Shown: positions 22,641-32,927 of the stretch, piece after piece
Position numbering within the stretch: position 1 is the stretch's first letter
How the letters are laid out: the number at the start of each line of letters is the position of its first letter
Made by a program: the position numbers and the translations under genes
Origin: Gari tellinella
Taxonomy: Eukaryota > Mollusca > Bivalvia > Cardiida > Psammobiidae
DNA: 64,000 nucleotides
Direction: 5' to 3'
NCBI GenBank assembly: GCA_922989275.2
Contig: OV277858.1
Location: 98,070,794 to 98,134,793, forward strand
The notes under the pieces: generated by a model
Seen by the model: the letters and a program-made list of their open reading frames with translations, nothing else
Databases searched by the model: none
What the model was told of the DNA's origin: nothing

Positions 22641-22862
22641 ATTTGTACAAAAAAGCACAGTTTCTACAATCAGCTTCTTGTATGTGTCCAAGATAAATCA
22701 TATGTTCAATAAGGAACTTGAACTCACATCCAGTCACTTTATTCTAACAGGATTAACTATTCTTGCACTCCTCAGAGCTCATATCAAAAAAGTTTCAATC
22801 AATACTGCATGTTTAACCATTCTCAGTATAATCCAGTCTAGACTCAAACTCGCCAACTCCTG

Positions 22863-23072
22863 CTAAACCCTATACTCCAAAGCCTCTTTCTAGTTTTTTG
22901 GCAGGTGACCACTTAAAGCAGGTTGAAAGTAAAGCAGAATGTGCACATTCTCCTTTACTTTCAGCCTGCTTTAAGTTTAAGCTACAATCTTCTAGGATAT
23001 AGAAAATATTGATGTTACAAATTCATCATCGTTTAATGTGTTAAAATGTGTATTTATGAAGCTATGGGTTAA
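22863..23072. mobile_element. TTAA family-1 MITE, right part shortened
   Basis: CTAAACCCTATACTCCAAAG to AAGCTATGGGTTAA with core GAATGTGCACATTC. Confidence 0.68.
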
Positions 23073-23329
23073 TAAGGCCTACCATTTATGACTATGCAAA
23101 CAGTTGTTGAACTCAAAGTCCAAACTTTAATATGTTTCCAAACAGGAGATATCACTGGTAAGAAAGTACAGTGAATTGAAACTTGCATGCAGGTCAATAC
23201 AGACCATCAGGTAGCTTTTTAATAGAACCCCACGCCAACATAATTATGCAGGATATATATGTACTGGCCATTTCATGGTGGCATGTGATTCATATGTTCC
23301 TTACCCACCCAAAATAATTGCTCTTTCCC

Positions 23330-23465
23330 TTCTTGAATCCCATACAAAATGGGTCATTGAGTTGAGACTCTTTCCCCACTTGAATCTCATACAAAATGAG
23401 TCATTGAGTTGAGACTATTTCCCCACTTGAATCTCATACAAAATGAGTCATTAAGTTGAGACAGT
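23330..23465. repeat. Tandem repeat, three copies of about 47 bp
   Basis: Units read TTGAATC(C/T)CATACAAAAT then G(G/A)GTCATT(G/A)AGTTGAGAC and end in TTTCCCCAC, at 23333, 23379 and 23426. Lies 40 bp past the donor of BRPF exon 4. Confidence 0.82.
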
Positions 23466-23502
23466 GAGACATTCAATTGGATTGACAAACAATTAAATTT
23501 AC

Positions 23503-23634
23503 CTGCTCCCTTTTCAGTTTTTCTCTCTTCCTTATGAGCTCCACCAGAAGCCTGGCTTTCTCTAAATCTTGCCTCAGTCTCTGCCAGTATTTCAGCTGCT
23601 CCCTTAGGGCACTGCTCTGTTTGTCATTCTTTGT
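23503..23634 (-). CDS. BRPF1: BRPF coding exon 4: basic helical segment before bromodomain
   Basis: 44 codons, acceptor TTTCTTTGCAG (23635-23636), donor GAGCAG|GTAAAT (23503/23502), phase 0 at both ends. The protein contains [18 protein letters not shown] and [13 protein letters not shown], a strongly charged amphipathic helix that in BRPF proteins immediately precedes the bromodomain and helps assemble ING5/MEAF6. The exon is separated from the next by a 23-kb intron. Confidence 0.92.
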
Positions 23635-24163
23635 CTGCAAAGAAATTTTGTTATAGTAACACTTAGTTGCTCTTTTACTTGCCATTTCTCCTTTATTCTA
23701 GTGATGGGAATAACAAGATAATGACTACCAATAATCATATACCTCTGTCAACTGAAAATCAATCAACAAGAGCCGCATGCGGTCCTAAATCGCTCACCTG
23801 AGGAACTATTATGTTATACTTGATGCATTATGAAGTTTGTCATTGCATGTATGTATTTTTCCTAGTTATGTTACATTAGATGGCCTGCATTGGGCGCTCT
23901 GCTATTATTTCTATTGGTCGGCAATCTTTAGCCGGTTGGTTCATTGCTGATTGATGGGGGTAGTGTGATTGCCGTTTTGGGGGCTGTCTTTTGTATGTTT
24001 ATTCTTATTTATTTTAGATCTAATTATAGTTATTTGTGTTTTGTCGATGGCCTGCATTGGGCGCTCTACCATTATTTATATCAGTCGGCAATACTTAGGC
24101 GGTCGGTTCATTGCTGATTGATGGGGGTAATGTGATCGCCGTTTTGGGGGACTGTCTTTTATA

Positions 24164-25294
24164 CAGTCGAATACCGTTACCTCGAAGTTGAACGGACCGT
24201 GAAAAAATATCGACGTAGCCGAAGTTCGAGCTAATGGGAGTTTCTCATTTGAGATTTGTATCGTCATATCGAAGTTTTAACGTTATTCTTGATCCTAGTG
24301 TTTATTGACAGTTGATTGGTAATTGAAAATAAATGCGTAGGAAAGTAGAATCTGACAAAATCTTCAACTCATAATTTTCAAATTGATGAAGGTGGTCAGT
24401 ATTTTTAAAAGTAGAGAATCTACGCGTCTATTAGATATGATATGCGGGAGCGAGTAAACAATTTTCGTATTTTAATACATTTGGTAGATCTACCTGATTT
24501 CATCAGCATAAACATCCAGCGCATGGGTGCTAACAAAATTTTTATAACATAAAATTAGGTTTACACATTTCATCACACCAACACAGTGAACTGTTTACAC
24601 TTCCGGTGACGCTCTGGAAGCGTTAGTTGTTTACATGTTTAATTTTCAAAAAGGTGTGTCCGACTTCGAAACGCCGGCGAATTATTTCGGCGTTTCAAAC
24701 AGAAGCGGCGTGTTTGAACTGACTTAGATAAAAAATAAATCAGAAATGAGATGTAACTTTTGTTTGATCTCACTACACTTATTCGCCGTACGACACCTTC
24801 AGTTTGCACTACAAAGAATTCTGTAGTCTGATTTAAACAGCGCGGCTATAATTGTCCCAGGTTTGACAGAATCGTCATCGAAAATATTTACGCAAACTTC
24901 GTAACCAAAGTTATTCGGGAATTCATTAATAATATTGATCAAATGCAATTAAGATTGGATTATCTTTCGTGCTGATTAGTGCAATTTCGGACATGTTCAC
25001 TCAGTTGGTGCTACAATCAGTCACGGTGGCCGAGAGCCATTTTTCGCACCTCCATCCAATGTTTGCCGAATGTGCGATATGCGGTCACGGTGAAGCAGAT
25101 ATCGACGTAAGGGTGAGAAAAATTCTCTGGTTCTGAAAAATTACATCGACGTAACCGATAATATCGAGGAAACAATATCGAGCAAATGAGGGATTTACTA
25201 TATAGATAAAGAAGGAATTTGCCGGGACCGGTGAAAAATATCGAGGTAAGCGGAGTATCGACGTATCGAATATCGAGGTAACGGTATTCGACTG
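24164..25294. mobile_element. Tigger-like element nested in H1
   Basis: CAGTCGAATACCGTTACCTC and its exact counterpart GAGGTAACGGTATTCGACTG, flanked by TA. Subterminal blocks AAAAATATCGACGTA (24202) and AAAAATATCGAGGTAAGC (25234) repeat the motif. No intact transposase. Confidence 0.78.
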
Positions 25295-25377
25295 TATGTT
25301 TATTCATGTTATATTTCAGATCTAATTGTAGTTATTTAGTCTTTTCACGATTTATAGGTACATATGTGTTATTTAAT

Positions 25378-25456
25378 GTAAAGCGCTTTTGAACGCACAA
25401 TCCCTGTGTGAAAAGAGCGCTATATAAATCTGGTATAATAATAATAATAATAATGT
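25378..25456. repeat. Stem-loop followed by (TAA)n microsatellite
   Basis: AAAGCGCTTTTGAACGCAC and AGAGCGCTATATAAATC followed by about six TAA units at 25437-25455. This GCGCT...GCGCTATATAAAT pattern recurs at the 3' ends of retroposons in many invertebrates, so it may be an old LINE/SINE tail. Confidence 0.5.
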
Positions 25457-26880
25457 ATGTGGACTGTTGCATGAAACTGAAACAACCCGGAATTAGGTTT
25501 TCCTATAGAAGTCTATGTAAAACTGATAAGCCCCAGAGCAGGGCCATTTTTTATCCAGGGGTCATGAATTGAACAATCTTGGAAGAGGACCATAAGACAA
25601 AGCTAGATGCCAAATATAAAAAGTCTGGGTCTTAGAGTTTCAGAGAAGAACAATTTTAAAGGTTTATTCCTATATAAGTTTATGTAAAACTGATAAGCCC
25701 CAGGGCGGGGCCATTTTTGACCCGGATGTCATGATTTGAACAATCTTGGTAGAGGATCATAAGGCAAAGCTAGATGCCAAATATAAAAGGGATGGGTCTT
25801 AGGGTTTCAGAGAAGAACAGTTTTAAGTCTATGTGAAACTGATAAGCCCCCGGGGCGGGGCCATTTTTGACCCTGGGGTCATGATTTGAACAATCTTGGT
25901 AGAGGACCATAAGGCAAAGCTAGATGCCAAATATAAAAGGGATGGGTCTTAGGGTTTCAGAGAAGAACAGTTTTAAGTCTATGTGAAACTGATAAGCCCC
26001 CGGGGCGGGGCCATTTTTGACCCTGGGGTCAAGATTTTTACATTCTTAGTAGAGGTCCATAAGGCAAAGCTACATGCCAAATATAAAAGGTCTAGGCCAT
26101 ACAGTTTTAGAGACGAAGAGTTTTAAAGGTTTTCCTATGAAAAACTGATAAGCCCCGAGCGGGGCCATTTTTGACCCGGGGGTCATTATTTGAACAATCT
26201 TGCTAAAGGTTCACAACATGATGCTACTTGTGAAATTTGGTTGTCCTAGGACTTATAGTTATTGACAAGAAGATGTTTAAAGTTTTGACTTTAGTTGTCA
26301 ATATTACGTAAATATGGAAAATGACCACGCCCTCTGGCGGCCATGTTTTTTGACAGATCAAAATTCTTTGAATAATTTTGAAAGTATATTAATTGAGAAA
26401 CATTTTGGTGAAAACCAAATTGAAATCGGACCAGTAGTTTTTGAGAAGAAGATATTTTTAGATATCGTGCATAAGACCGATTGCCCCACCCACTTTTTTT
26501 GAACAATTTTTGAAACTCACAACTACAGTATGTTATACTATGTATCTGACCAAGTTTGGTTAAAATTGGGTCATTGGTTTCAGAGAAGAAGTTATTTGAA
26601 ACAAATTGTGAACAGACGACACGGACACCGACGTACGACGGACGGCAAACGATCACAATAGCTCACCATGAGCACTTTGTGCTCAGGTGAGCTAAAAACA
26701 ATCGTTTATGTATACACACTATGGCTTTGTTAAGATTTATCTTTTATTTCAATCTCTTTCCTAAGAAATGTTTATGTACATAAACGTTTCACAGTTTGCA
26801 TGTATATGAACATAAGATGTAGGAGAACCCTCCCATGTATTTATGTACCAAGTGTATGAAATATGTGATGCAACGTGCTG

Positions 26881-27010
26881 CAGGGCTCCAGATAAGAGGG
26901 AGTAAACCAAACAAATCCAGCATTTTCTCACTTATGTCAGCACCAAATCTCATGGTGTAACTACTCATTAGGATTTTAGTTTTTGAAATACTTCCTTATC
27001 TGGGGTTCTG
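26881..27010. mobile_element. 193-bp hairpin MITE, one hairpin arm deleted
   Basis: CAGGGCTCCAGATAAGAGG to TTATCTGGGGTTCTG, only 130 bp; the core keeps TACTCATTAG but lacks its complement. Confidence 0.75.
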
Positions 27011-27106
27011 ATGATGTACTGATTGAGGTGTAAGAATGTGAAGTTTGCCGTCCCTAGCTGCAGGGCTGCCATTTCTCCGGATTTTTTCAAAACCTTCAGA
27101 TTTTGA

Positions 27107-27195
27107 TCCTAGCAAATGGTAGCTTGAAGTAGGCTGAAAGTAAAGCAGAATGCGCCTCAAGGCGCATTCTGCTTTACTTTCAACCTGCGTAAGTT
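27107..27195. mobile_element. TTAA family-1 core hairpin only
   Basis: GGTAGCTTGAAGTAGGCTGA and CTTTCAACCTGCGTAAG around the loop GCGCCTCAAGGCGC; terminal regions absent. A TCCGGAT/ATCCT context recurs at 62880-62930 with another copy of the same core. Confidence 0.65.
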
Positions 27196-27569
27196 ATCTT
27201 AGGATTTTTCACGATCAACTTATGGCTGCCCTGTAGCAGCAGACTTAAGTCCACAAGTAACCTAAACACCAAAACTTAAACCAGGTCACAGAGGTCAAGG
27301 TCAAAGATCAAGGTCATTAAATTACATTGCAACATGTTCTACTCCCAGAGGCCCATAAGAATGTATAGTGTCCCTACCTCTAATATTGATGACCTTACCT
27401 TTAGTATTAAATCCACAACTTTACTTAGCATTTGTTAGGATTTACGGATTGATGTACAGACAAGGGTAACACTAAATTGTCCTATGTCCTCATGGCGGGC
27501 ATAAAAAAGGTGATAGTGACAGTGATACACCATTACAAATATTATCTGATTTTTTTTTCAACTACTTAC

Positions 27570-27726
27570 TTCTGCTTTGTTATTTCTGGTCATATGATTT
27601 GACTGAAGTCTTCTCAGCAGCGGAACACCATTTCTGGATTGGCGCTTCAGTGTCCAGTAACTCACAAGACGAGACATAAACGGTTGCTTCTTTGGAACAT
27701 TCACTAGTTCTGAGATCTTCTGAATC
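27570..27726 (-). CDS. BRPF1: BRPF coding exon 3: segment C-terminal to PZP
   Basis: 157 nt with acceptor TTATTTCAG (27727-27728) and donor GCAGAA|GTAAGT (27570/27569). The first base completes an Arg codon begun in exon 2; 52 further codons read IQKISELVNV ... FMSRLVSYWTLKRQSRNG. The YWTLKRQSRNGVPLLRRLQ block is the typical BRPF sequence between the PZP module and the coiled segment before the bromodomain. This EPC-like second region is known in the family to take part in ING/MEAF6 binding. The last residues (TRNNKAE) are less conserved. Confidence 0.93.
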
Positions 27727-28619
27727 CTGAAATAAGCAAGAGAACATTAAAAGGAGTTACAGATATGAGCTGCGCCATGACAAAATCTGCCTTTTTGATA
27801 TTGTAAAGACAAAGCATCGTTGTCATCCCAGGCTCTGTATGTGAGTTTGGACTTCACAGTATATAATACAGTTACATAAAATGATTTAGATGCAAGTGTG
27901 TCTGTGCCAAACAGTTTAGATCAAGGCAAACCACTGCCTCTTTGATTTACACTGTTTGAAATGCAATAAGGCAGGTTTTCTCATGGCAAGGCTCATATTC
28001 AATAACTATTCAATAAACTGCCAATGTAACAATCAGGCCAACAAACAGACAGATTGGAGTTGATTGACCATTAAATGATGAAGTGCAGCAACACTCTAGA
28101 TACATGTGAAATAAACTGCTATTCATGTTATTTAAGTTGAGTACCCCTTTTGAGATCAGACCAAGATCGGTACTCTATGTATCGTGATACCTTTTAACCC
28201 TTTAAACAACCCTAGTCACGCATTTAGGGCTTTTAGGCGTCCTTTTCTAACAATGGAAACTGGAATTTTCCATTTGAAGTTTCAGGGAGAAAAGAGTTAA
28301 AAATGCCTTTACCTAGTTCTCCATAGAACTACCCTGGTAGTGGTACTCCTTTACTCCTGATAAATGACAGCTTGCTAACAGTGTGTTAATAAAGGGTGGC
28401 GGTTTAACAGTCAGATGGAAGTAAAGCACAATGCTAATAGAGGAGCTTTCTACTTTACTTCATCTTGCCTTTACTTTAAACTTCGCATTAAAAATAAAAT
28501 AACTAGATCTCTATCCTGTATTGTTATTAATTTGAATAAACGTGATTTGTGCTGTTGCCTACTGCAGAGGAAAGATTTAACACAGATTTGCTTGTAAACA
28601 TGTAGAAAATTAACATGTT

Positions 28620-29742
28620 CAGTCGAACCGCGATACTTTGAACTATCTTAAATCAAATGAACCAGTATGTCATAAGTTGAATTTCGGTAAGTTGATCTCG
28701 CTTAAGGGGGTAGGTGCACCTTTGGAAAGTAATTATTAAATTCTTCAAACTTTGCATACAGAGAGTAAAATTAGTCTCTATGATAAAACTGGTGAAAAAA
28801 AGTGGGGGTACCGGACCATTCTTTTTCACAATTTGAGATTTTTCAAGGCTACCCCCCTAAAATTGAAGCTTCACAAAAACTCTTACTTTTTTGTACTACG
28901 GATTTTAAAACTTTATTTAAACAATCTATTTGTACAAAATGTATCCTATTCCTAATTCATATTACCATAGTTAGAATAAACCCTGAAAATAAAGTTTTTT
29001 CAAGATCCACAATAAAAATGTTTGATTTCACCGGAAAGGAGTAAAGATTACCCCACCCACTTTGTTATAATGGGAGAAAAAGGCACAGTGAAACTTGCCC
29101 TACAAATTGTAGCAAACTAAATACCAAATTTTTTATTTGTTGATTTTAGCCTTGCAAACATAAAGTTTTAGTGAAATAGCAAATAAAAACACAGGGTCCC
29201 GGATCTTTAAAAAAGGATATAGATCATTTTATTAAAAAACTCCATTTTTTCTCATTTTTTCACTTTTTGGTGTATTTTTACCAAACATATTTTTTTGAAA
29301 AAAAAAAATCATTTGATCTATTGAATTATCTATAATTTATACTAAAACTGTACTACCATGAAAATTTCATGCTTATATTCTGAGAAATTGAAATGAAATC
29401 GGATGTAACAAAATGCAACCTACCTATGAAAACGGTGTATGCTGTAAACTACGAATAGGACATAAAACTGAAAAAGTCCTGTCCCGAACGAAAATCCAAT
29501 TTTTTCCCGGGAAAATAGTATTTTATGACTGTATGCATTCACCAAAAATGAGTTCTTAACATTTTTCGGAAAATGAGTTCGTAAAATATTTCGGAAATTT
29601 CATAATGCTCAAAAAGACAGGCCGACATCCTTAACTTGAACATATCTGTAATTTCAAAGTTAAAATGTGGCTAAGCCACGTTTTAACTTTGAATTAATGG
29701 TATGTCGAACTAACGCGAGTTCGAAATATCGAGTCTCGACTG
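28620..29742. mobile_element. Tigger-like element split by a TTAA element
   Basis: Left end CAGTCGAACCGCGATACTTT, right end GAGTTCGAAATATCGAGTCT CGACTG with TA at 29743-29744. The core TTTCAAAGTTAAAATGTGGC pairs with its complement at 29650-29700. Removing 28702-29630 rejoins GATCTCGCTTAACTTGAACA. Confidence 0.65.
28702..29634. mobile_element. TTAA-flanked element, 933 bp
   Basis: TTAAGGGGGTAGGTGCACC at the left and GGCCGACATCCTTAA at the right, with the TTAA duplicated inside the Tigger-like host. TIR match is short (about 10 of 15). No coding frame; AT-rich interior with long A/T runs. Confidence 0.6.
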
Positions 29743-29774
29743 TATTTTAAATTTCATTGCAGATAAAAATTTAC

Positions 29775-30625
29775 CTGTGTTCTGGTATCATTGGAAGAGA
29801 TACAACTGGCATTGCATTCCTCTTCTCTGCCAGAATCTTTCTTGCCTTTCTCATCTTCAGCTTTGACTTCTCTTTTGCCTCTGCTTTCGCAACATCATCA
29901 TTGTCTGCAAACATACCACCACCCTCTGAGTTGGCTGGGGCATGTACATCACAAAAGGCTGTCTTTCTAACACTGATAGTATTCCCTCCCATACTGGGCT
30001 CCCGAATAGCTTCAATTTTCATATACAACCCAGCTTGCTGTGCACATGTAACATGGAAAGCTGTATAACAGTTTGTTTTGTGACACTGAATACAGGCTCC
30101 GGTCCCACGCTGCTTACAGATATAACAGGGCAGCTTCCATCTCGCTGGTGGAATCCTATCAATACAATCTATTGGTTCCAGAAAAACGGTGTTTGCAAAT
30201 CCCACCTCAGGAATCCATAGAGCACAAACAACATGGGCCCATCGGCCATCATCAGTTTGTTTGAAAGCACCGCCCTTATTTGGGCACAGACAACAATCTA
30301 CAGCTCTTGAAGGAGATTGAAGACATCTTCGACAAAGCCATTGTCCTTCTGGAATATATGGTACACCGTAACATTCCTGATGTACTGCTAGATTGCACAT
30401 GTCACAGAACAAAATCACATTACTATTCTGACATTCACCATCAACACAAATTGAACAAACTGCATCTTCATCTATTGATGGCTGAACATCTTTGCCAGAC
30501 GTCTGACTCTGGAAGTACGCTTCTTTCTCAAATCTGTCCATAAGTAGCTCAAATCCTTCTTGAGATATAGGCAACAAACTGCTGTTCTGTCTTCCATCAT
30601 TAATAATCTCAAGCCAAGCATGATC
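29775..30625 (-). CDS. BRPF1: BRPF coding exon 2: PHD - zinc knuckle - PHD (PZP) module
   Basis: 851 nt, acceptor CTTTTTAG at 30626-30627, donor CACAG|GTAAAT at 29775/29774. It begins [10 protein letters not shown], completing the MDEE-DHAWLE join with exon 1. In the joined protein PHD1 spans about Cys272-Cys316 ([26 protein letters not shown]), the zinc knuckle about 326-349 ([25 protein letters not shown]) and PHD2 about 382-444 ([31 protein letters not shown]). All expected Cys/His ligands appear present. In the BRPF/JADE families this module reads the unmodified H3 N-terminus and contacts DNA. The end of the exon is a charged helix ([18 protein letters not shown]). The conserved unit is intact, in contrast with the decayed DNA around it. 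Confidence 0.96.
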
Positions 30626-30669
30626 CTAAAAAGGATGAATAAATATCAATGTTATCAATTCATATTTAT

Positions 30670-31167
30670 TTAACCCATTACCCCAAAACATGTTTCTAGT
30701 ATCAAAGACAGGTGACCACTTAAAGCAGGCTGAAAGTAAGGCAGAATGTGCCTTAACTCTTTCCTCCCTGAAACTTTAAATGGACAATTCAAGTTTCCAT
30801 CTAAGTCTAGTCCATTTCTGACTTTAAAGGGTTGTTTTTGTCAATGTTTGGCATTGTGACAAACAGTGAAGACCCTGATCAGAGAGCTCCGAAAGGAGCC
30901 CTCTGATCTGGGTCTTCACTGTTTGTATAGGACATGTGTACTATTCACATGTACACTGTTTGAAAAGCACACCTATATGCGGGACTAGGGTTCAAAGAGT
31001 TAAGACACATTCTGCTTTACTTTAAACCTGCTTTAAGCTATAATCTGCAAGAATATAGAGAATATTTCCTATGGTTCATATTCATGACTGGATAAAGTAG
31101 ATATATTTTCTTCAATAGAGAAATAAATCAAAAGCGTATAAAGGTGTATTTATGGGGTAATGGTTGA
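30670..31167. mobile_element. TTAA family-1 MITE split at its loop by a TTAA family-3 element
   Basis: Left half TTAACCCATTACCCCAAAAC to AGAATGTGCC; right half GACACATTCTGCTTTACTTT to GGGGTAATGGTTGA. The break is exactly at the loop tetranucleotide TTAA, which is duplicated around the insert. Confidence 0.85.
30753..31003. mobile_element. TTAA family-3 hairpin MITE (251 bp)
   Basis: TTAACTCTTTCCTCCCTGAA to CTAGGGTTCAAAGAGTTAA; central hairpin CAAACAGTGAAGACCCTGAT / GATCTGGGTCTTCACTGTTT. Other copies are at 45835 and 56246. Confidence 0.85.
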
Positions 31168-31439
31168 TCCACTGTCAGTCTGAGTTCAAAGTTACTATCA
31201 AAAGTTTTAGGAAAGTGTGCATTCATTTCCACCTTGTATTACAACAAAGATTACAAAACCTTCCAAAATTATAGTGATTTTAAAAGTATAATAAGAAGGA
31301 AACCAAACAACTTAAGTACATGTGACTTTGTTATGTATCTACTAAAAGATGCATAAAATTAGTCTACAGGAATTCATACACAAACAAGACAGCATTCAAT
31401 AAATGATTATGGGCCCTTATGACCTTCGCATCTAAAAAT

Positions 31440-32894
31440 CAGGGCTCCAGATATTAAAGGGAAGTATTTCAACAAGAGGGCCTGAAGGCCCTGATATCGC
31501 TCACCTGTTGTACTGAAGCTTGATAGCTTTATCTTACTGTTTCATCAGTTTTAATTTAAATCCATTCAAATTTGTAGTATAGCATGTAAACAATTTTGGA
31601 ATACATGCGCAACCTCATAATTCTAGTATGGTAGAGTACATCAAGGGCAGATAACTACGAGCCTAAACAATACTGAAATGAAGCCTTTTCTAGCATTTCA
31701 AAGTATATCAAGGGCAGATAACTATTGCTACAATGATTAGATTTCAATAATAATTGCACTCCTTTGAGAACTAATAGGTATATACTTTGTGTGCAAGTAA
31801 AATCAAAATCCATTCAAAACTGTAGTTGCAAAAGTGTAAAGGCTGTTCGATATGGCATTTTCAGCAATTCAAGGGCAGACAACTCTTGACCTATAAGTCC
31901 GATTTCAACCATAATCACACTTATTTGAACTCTTATGGTCATATACAATCTGAGCAAGTTTAAAAAAGATGGGATAAAAATTGTGGCCTCTAGAGTCTAA
32001 ACACCCTTAAATATGACATTTTCAGCAATTCAAAGGTAGATAACTCTCAACCCATTGGTCCGATTTCAATCATAATCAAACTCAATCGAACTCTTATGGT
32101 CATATACAATCTGAGCAAGTTTGAGATAGATTGGATAAAAAGTGTGACCCCTGGAGAGTAAACACCCTTAAATATGACAATTTCAGCATTTCAAAGGTAG
32201 ATAACTCTCAACCTATTAGTCTGATTTCAACCAAAATCAAACTCATCTGAACTCTTATCGGTATATACAATCTGAGCATGTTTGAGATAGATTGGATAAA
32301 AAAATGTGGCCTCTAGAGTGTAAACATTGTTAAATATGGCATTTTCAGCAATTCAAAGGTAGATAACTCTCAACCTATTGATCAGATTTCAACCATAATC
32401 AAACTCATCCGAACTCTTATGGTCATATACAATCTGAGCAAGTTTGAGATAGATTTGATAAAAATTGTGGCCTCTAGAGAGTAAACACCTTTAAATATGG
32501 CATTTTCAGCAATTCAAAGGTAGATTACTCTTGACCTATTAATCCGATTTCAATCATAATCGAACTCATCCGAACTCTTATCGTAATATACAATTTGAGC
32601 AAGTTTGAGAAAGATTGGATAAATATTGTGGCCTCTAGAGTGTAAACACTAAAATTGTTGACGACCAACGACGAACGACGGACATTCAAGTATTGCAAAA
32701 GCTCACCCTGAGCTAGCTCAGGTGAGCTAAAAACTAAAATCTTTATTTCTACATTAAACCCTATGGTGTCACTACTCATTAGAATCGTCTCTTCGAGACG
32801 ATTCAAATGAGTAGTAACACCATAGGATTTAGTTTTGAAATAAGTGAGAAAGTGTTGGATTGGTTCAGTTTACTCCCTCTTATCTGGAGCCCTG
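31440..32894. mobile_element. 193-bp hairpin MITE split by H2
   Basis: Left CAGGGCTCCAGATATTAAAG to 31472, right from about 32733 (CTAAAATCTTTATTTC, core hairpin 32755-32822) to CTTATCTGGAGCCCTG at 32894. The 7-bp repeat TAAAAAT flanks it at 31433-31439 and 32895-32901. Its right end is 33 bp from the donor of BRPF exon 1. Confidence 0.85.
31473..32732. mobile_element. Helentron-like tandem-repeat element H2
   Basis: Begins CAAGAGGGCCTGAAGGCCC then GATATCGCTCACCTG; ends AAGCTCACCCTGAGCTAGCT, CAGGTGAGCTAAAAA. Between are about five copies of a 160-bp unit (TTCAGCAATTCAAAGGTAGA, CAATCTGAGCAAGTTTGAGA). Same plan and subterminal repeats as H1, with different repeat units. Confidence 0.7.
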
Positions 32895-32927
32895 TAAAAA
32901 TGCTGGGGGGCATTAAAATACAATTAC

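Larger units (their letters stand above)
341..23502 (-). other. BRPF intron 4 (23 kb), transposon-filled
   Basis: The intron contains most mobile elements listed between 388 and 23072. Stretches with nothing I can assign: about 1455-1850, 4091-4800, 5058-5660 (with a 5'-CA-rich patch near 5445), 11998-12900, 13075-13815, 14950-15660, 15902-16190, 16390-16930, 18470-18865, 19121-19364, 20827-21179, 22080-22860 and 23073-23330. Several of these hold short hairpins of the form GATCAGAGGGCTCC / GGAGCCCTCTGATC (near 15541-15572, 17680-17712, 22030-22060) that look like cores of decayed elements. Confidence 0.6.
23767..26696. mobile_element. Helentron-like tandem-repeat element H1
   Basis: Begins CAAGAGCCGCATGCGGTCC then TCGCTCACCTGAGG and ends AGCTCACCATGAGCACTTTG, TGCTCAGGTGAGCTAAAAA. 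Each terminus has a small hairpin and the subterminal GCTCACCTGA / TCAGGTGAGC are inverted. Inside are a duplicated block (GATGGCCTGCATTGGGCGCT at 23880 and 24048) and about five copies of a 155-bp unit with AACTGATAAGCCCC and GGCCATTTTTGACCC (25520-26180). No Rep/helicase frame. A Tigger-like element is nested at 24164-25294. Confidence 0.65.
23635..27569 (-). other. BRPF intron 3, mostly one Helentron-like element
   Basis: 23767-26696 is the tandem-repeat element described separately. 26881-27010 and 27107-27195 are hairpin-element remnants. 27230-27500 has phrases (AGGTCAAGGTCAAAG, ends in a GTACAGACAAGGG tail) like those of the tandem element at 39-40.7 kb and is probably a decayed relative. 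Confidence 0.55.
27727..29774 (-). other. BRPF intron 2
   Basis: 27727-28619 contains a short hairpin pair (CAAACAGTTTAGATCAAGGC near 27910) and a TTAA-bounded remnant at about 28193-28300 related to the CTCTTTCCTCCCTG family, otherwise nothing assigned. 28620-29742 is a Tigger-like element with a TTAA element inside it. Confidence 0.5.

Noticed and set aside
24076..25307. Short frames on the minus strand in the nested Tigger-like element as transposase
   Set aside because: Fragments of 63-96 codons lack a DDE domain or CENPB-type DNA-binding motif; the element looks non-autonomous.
26291..26656. Minus-strand 121-codon open frame at the end of H1
   Set aside because: Spans the diverged tail of the tandem-repeat element, overlaps an opposite-strand frame and has no domain; most likely chance.
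29757..30543. Plus-strand open frames of 60-100 codons over the BRPF PZP exon
   Set aside because: They are antisense shadows of a strongly conserved minus-strand coding exon and show no domain.
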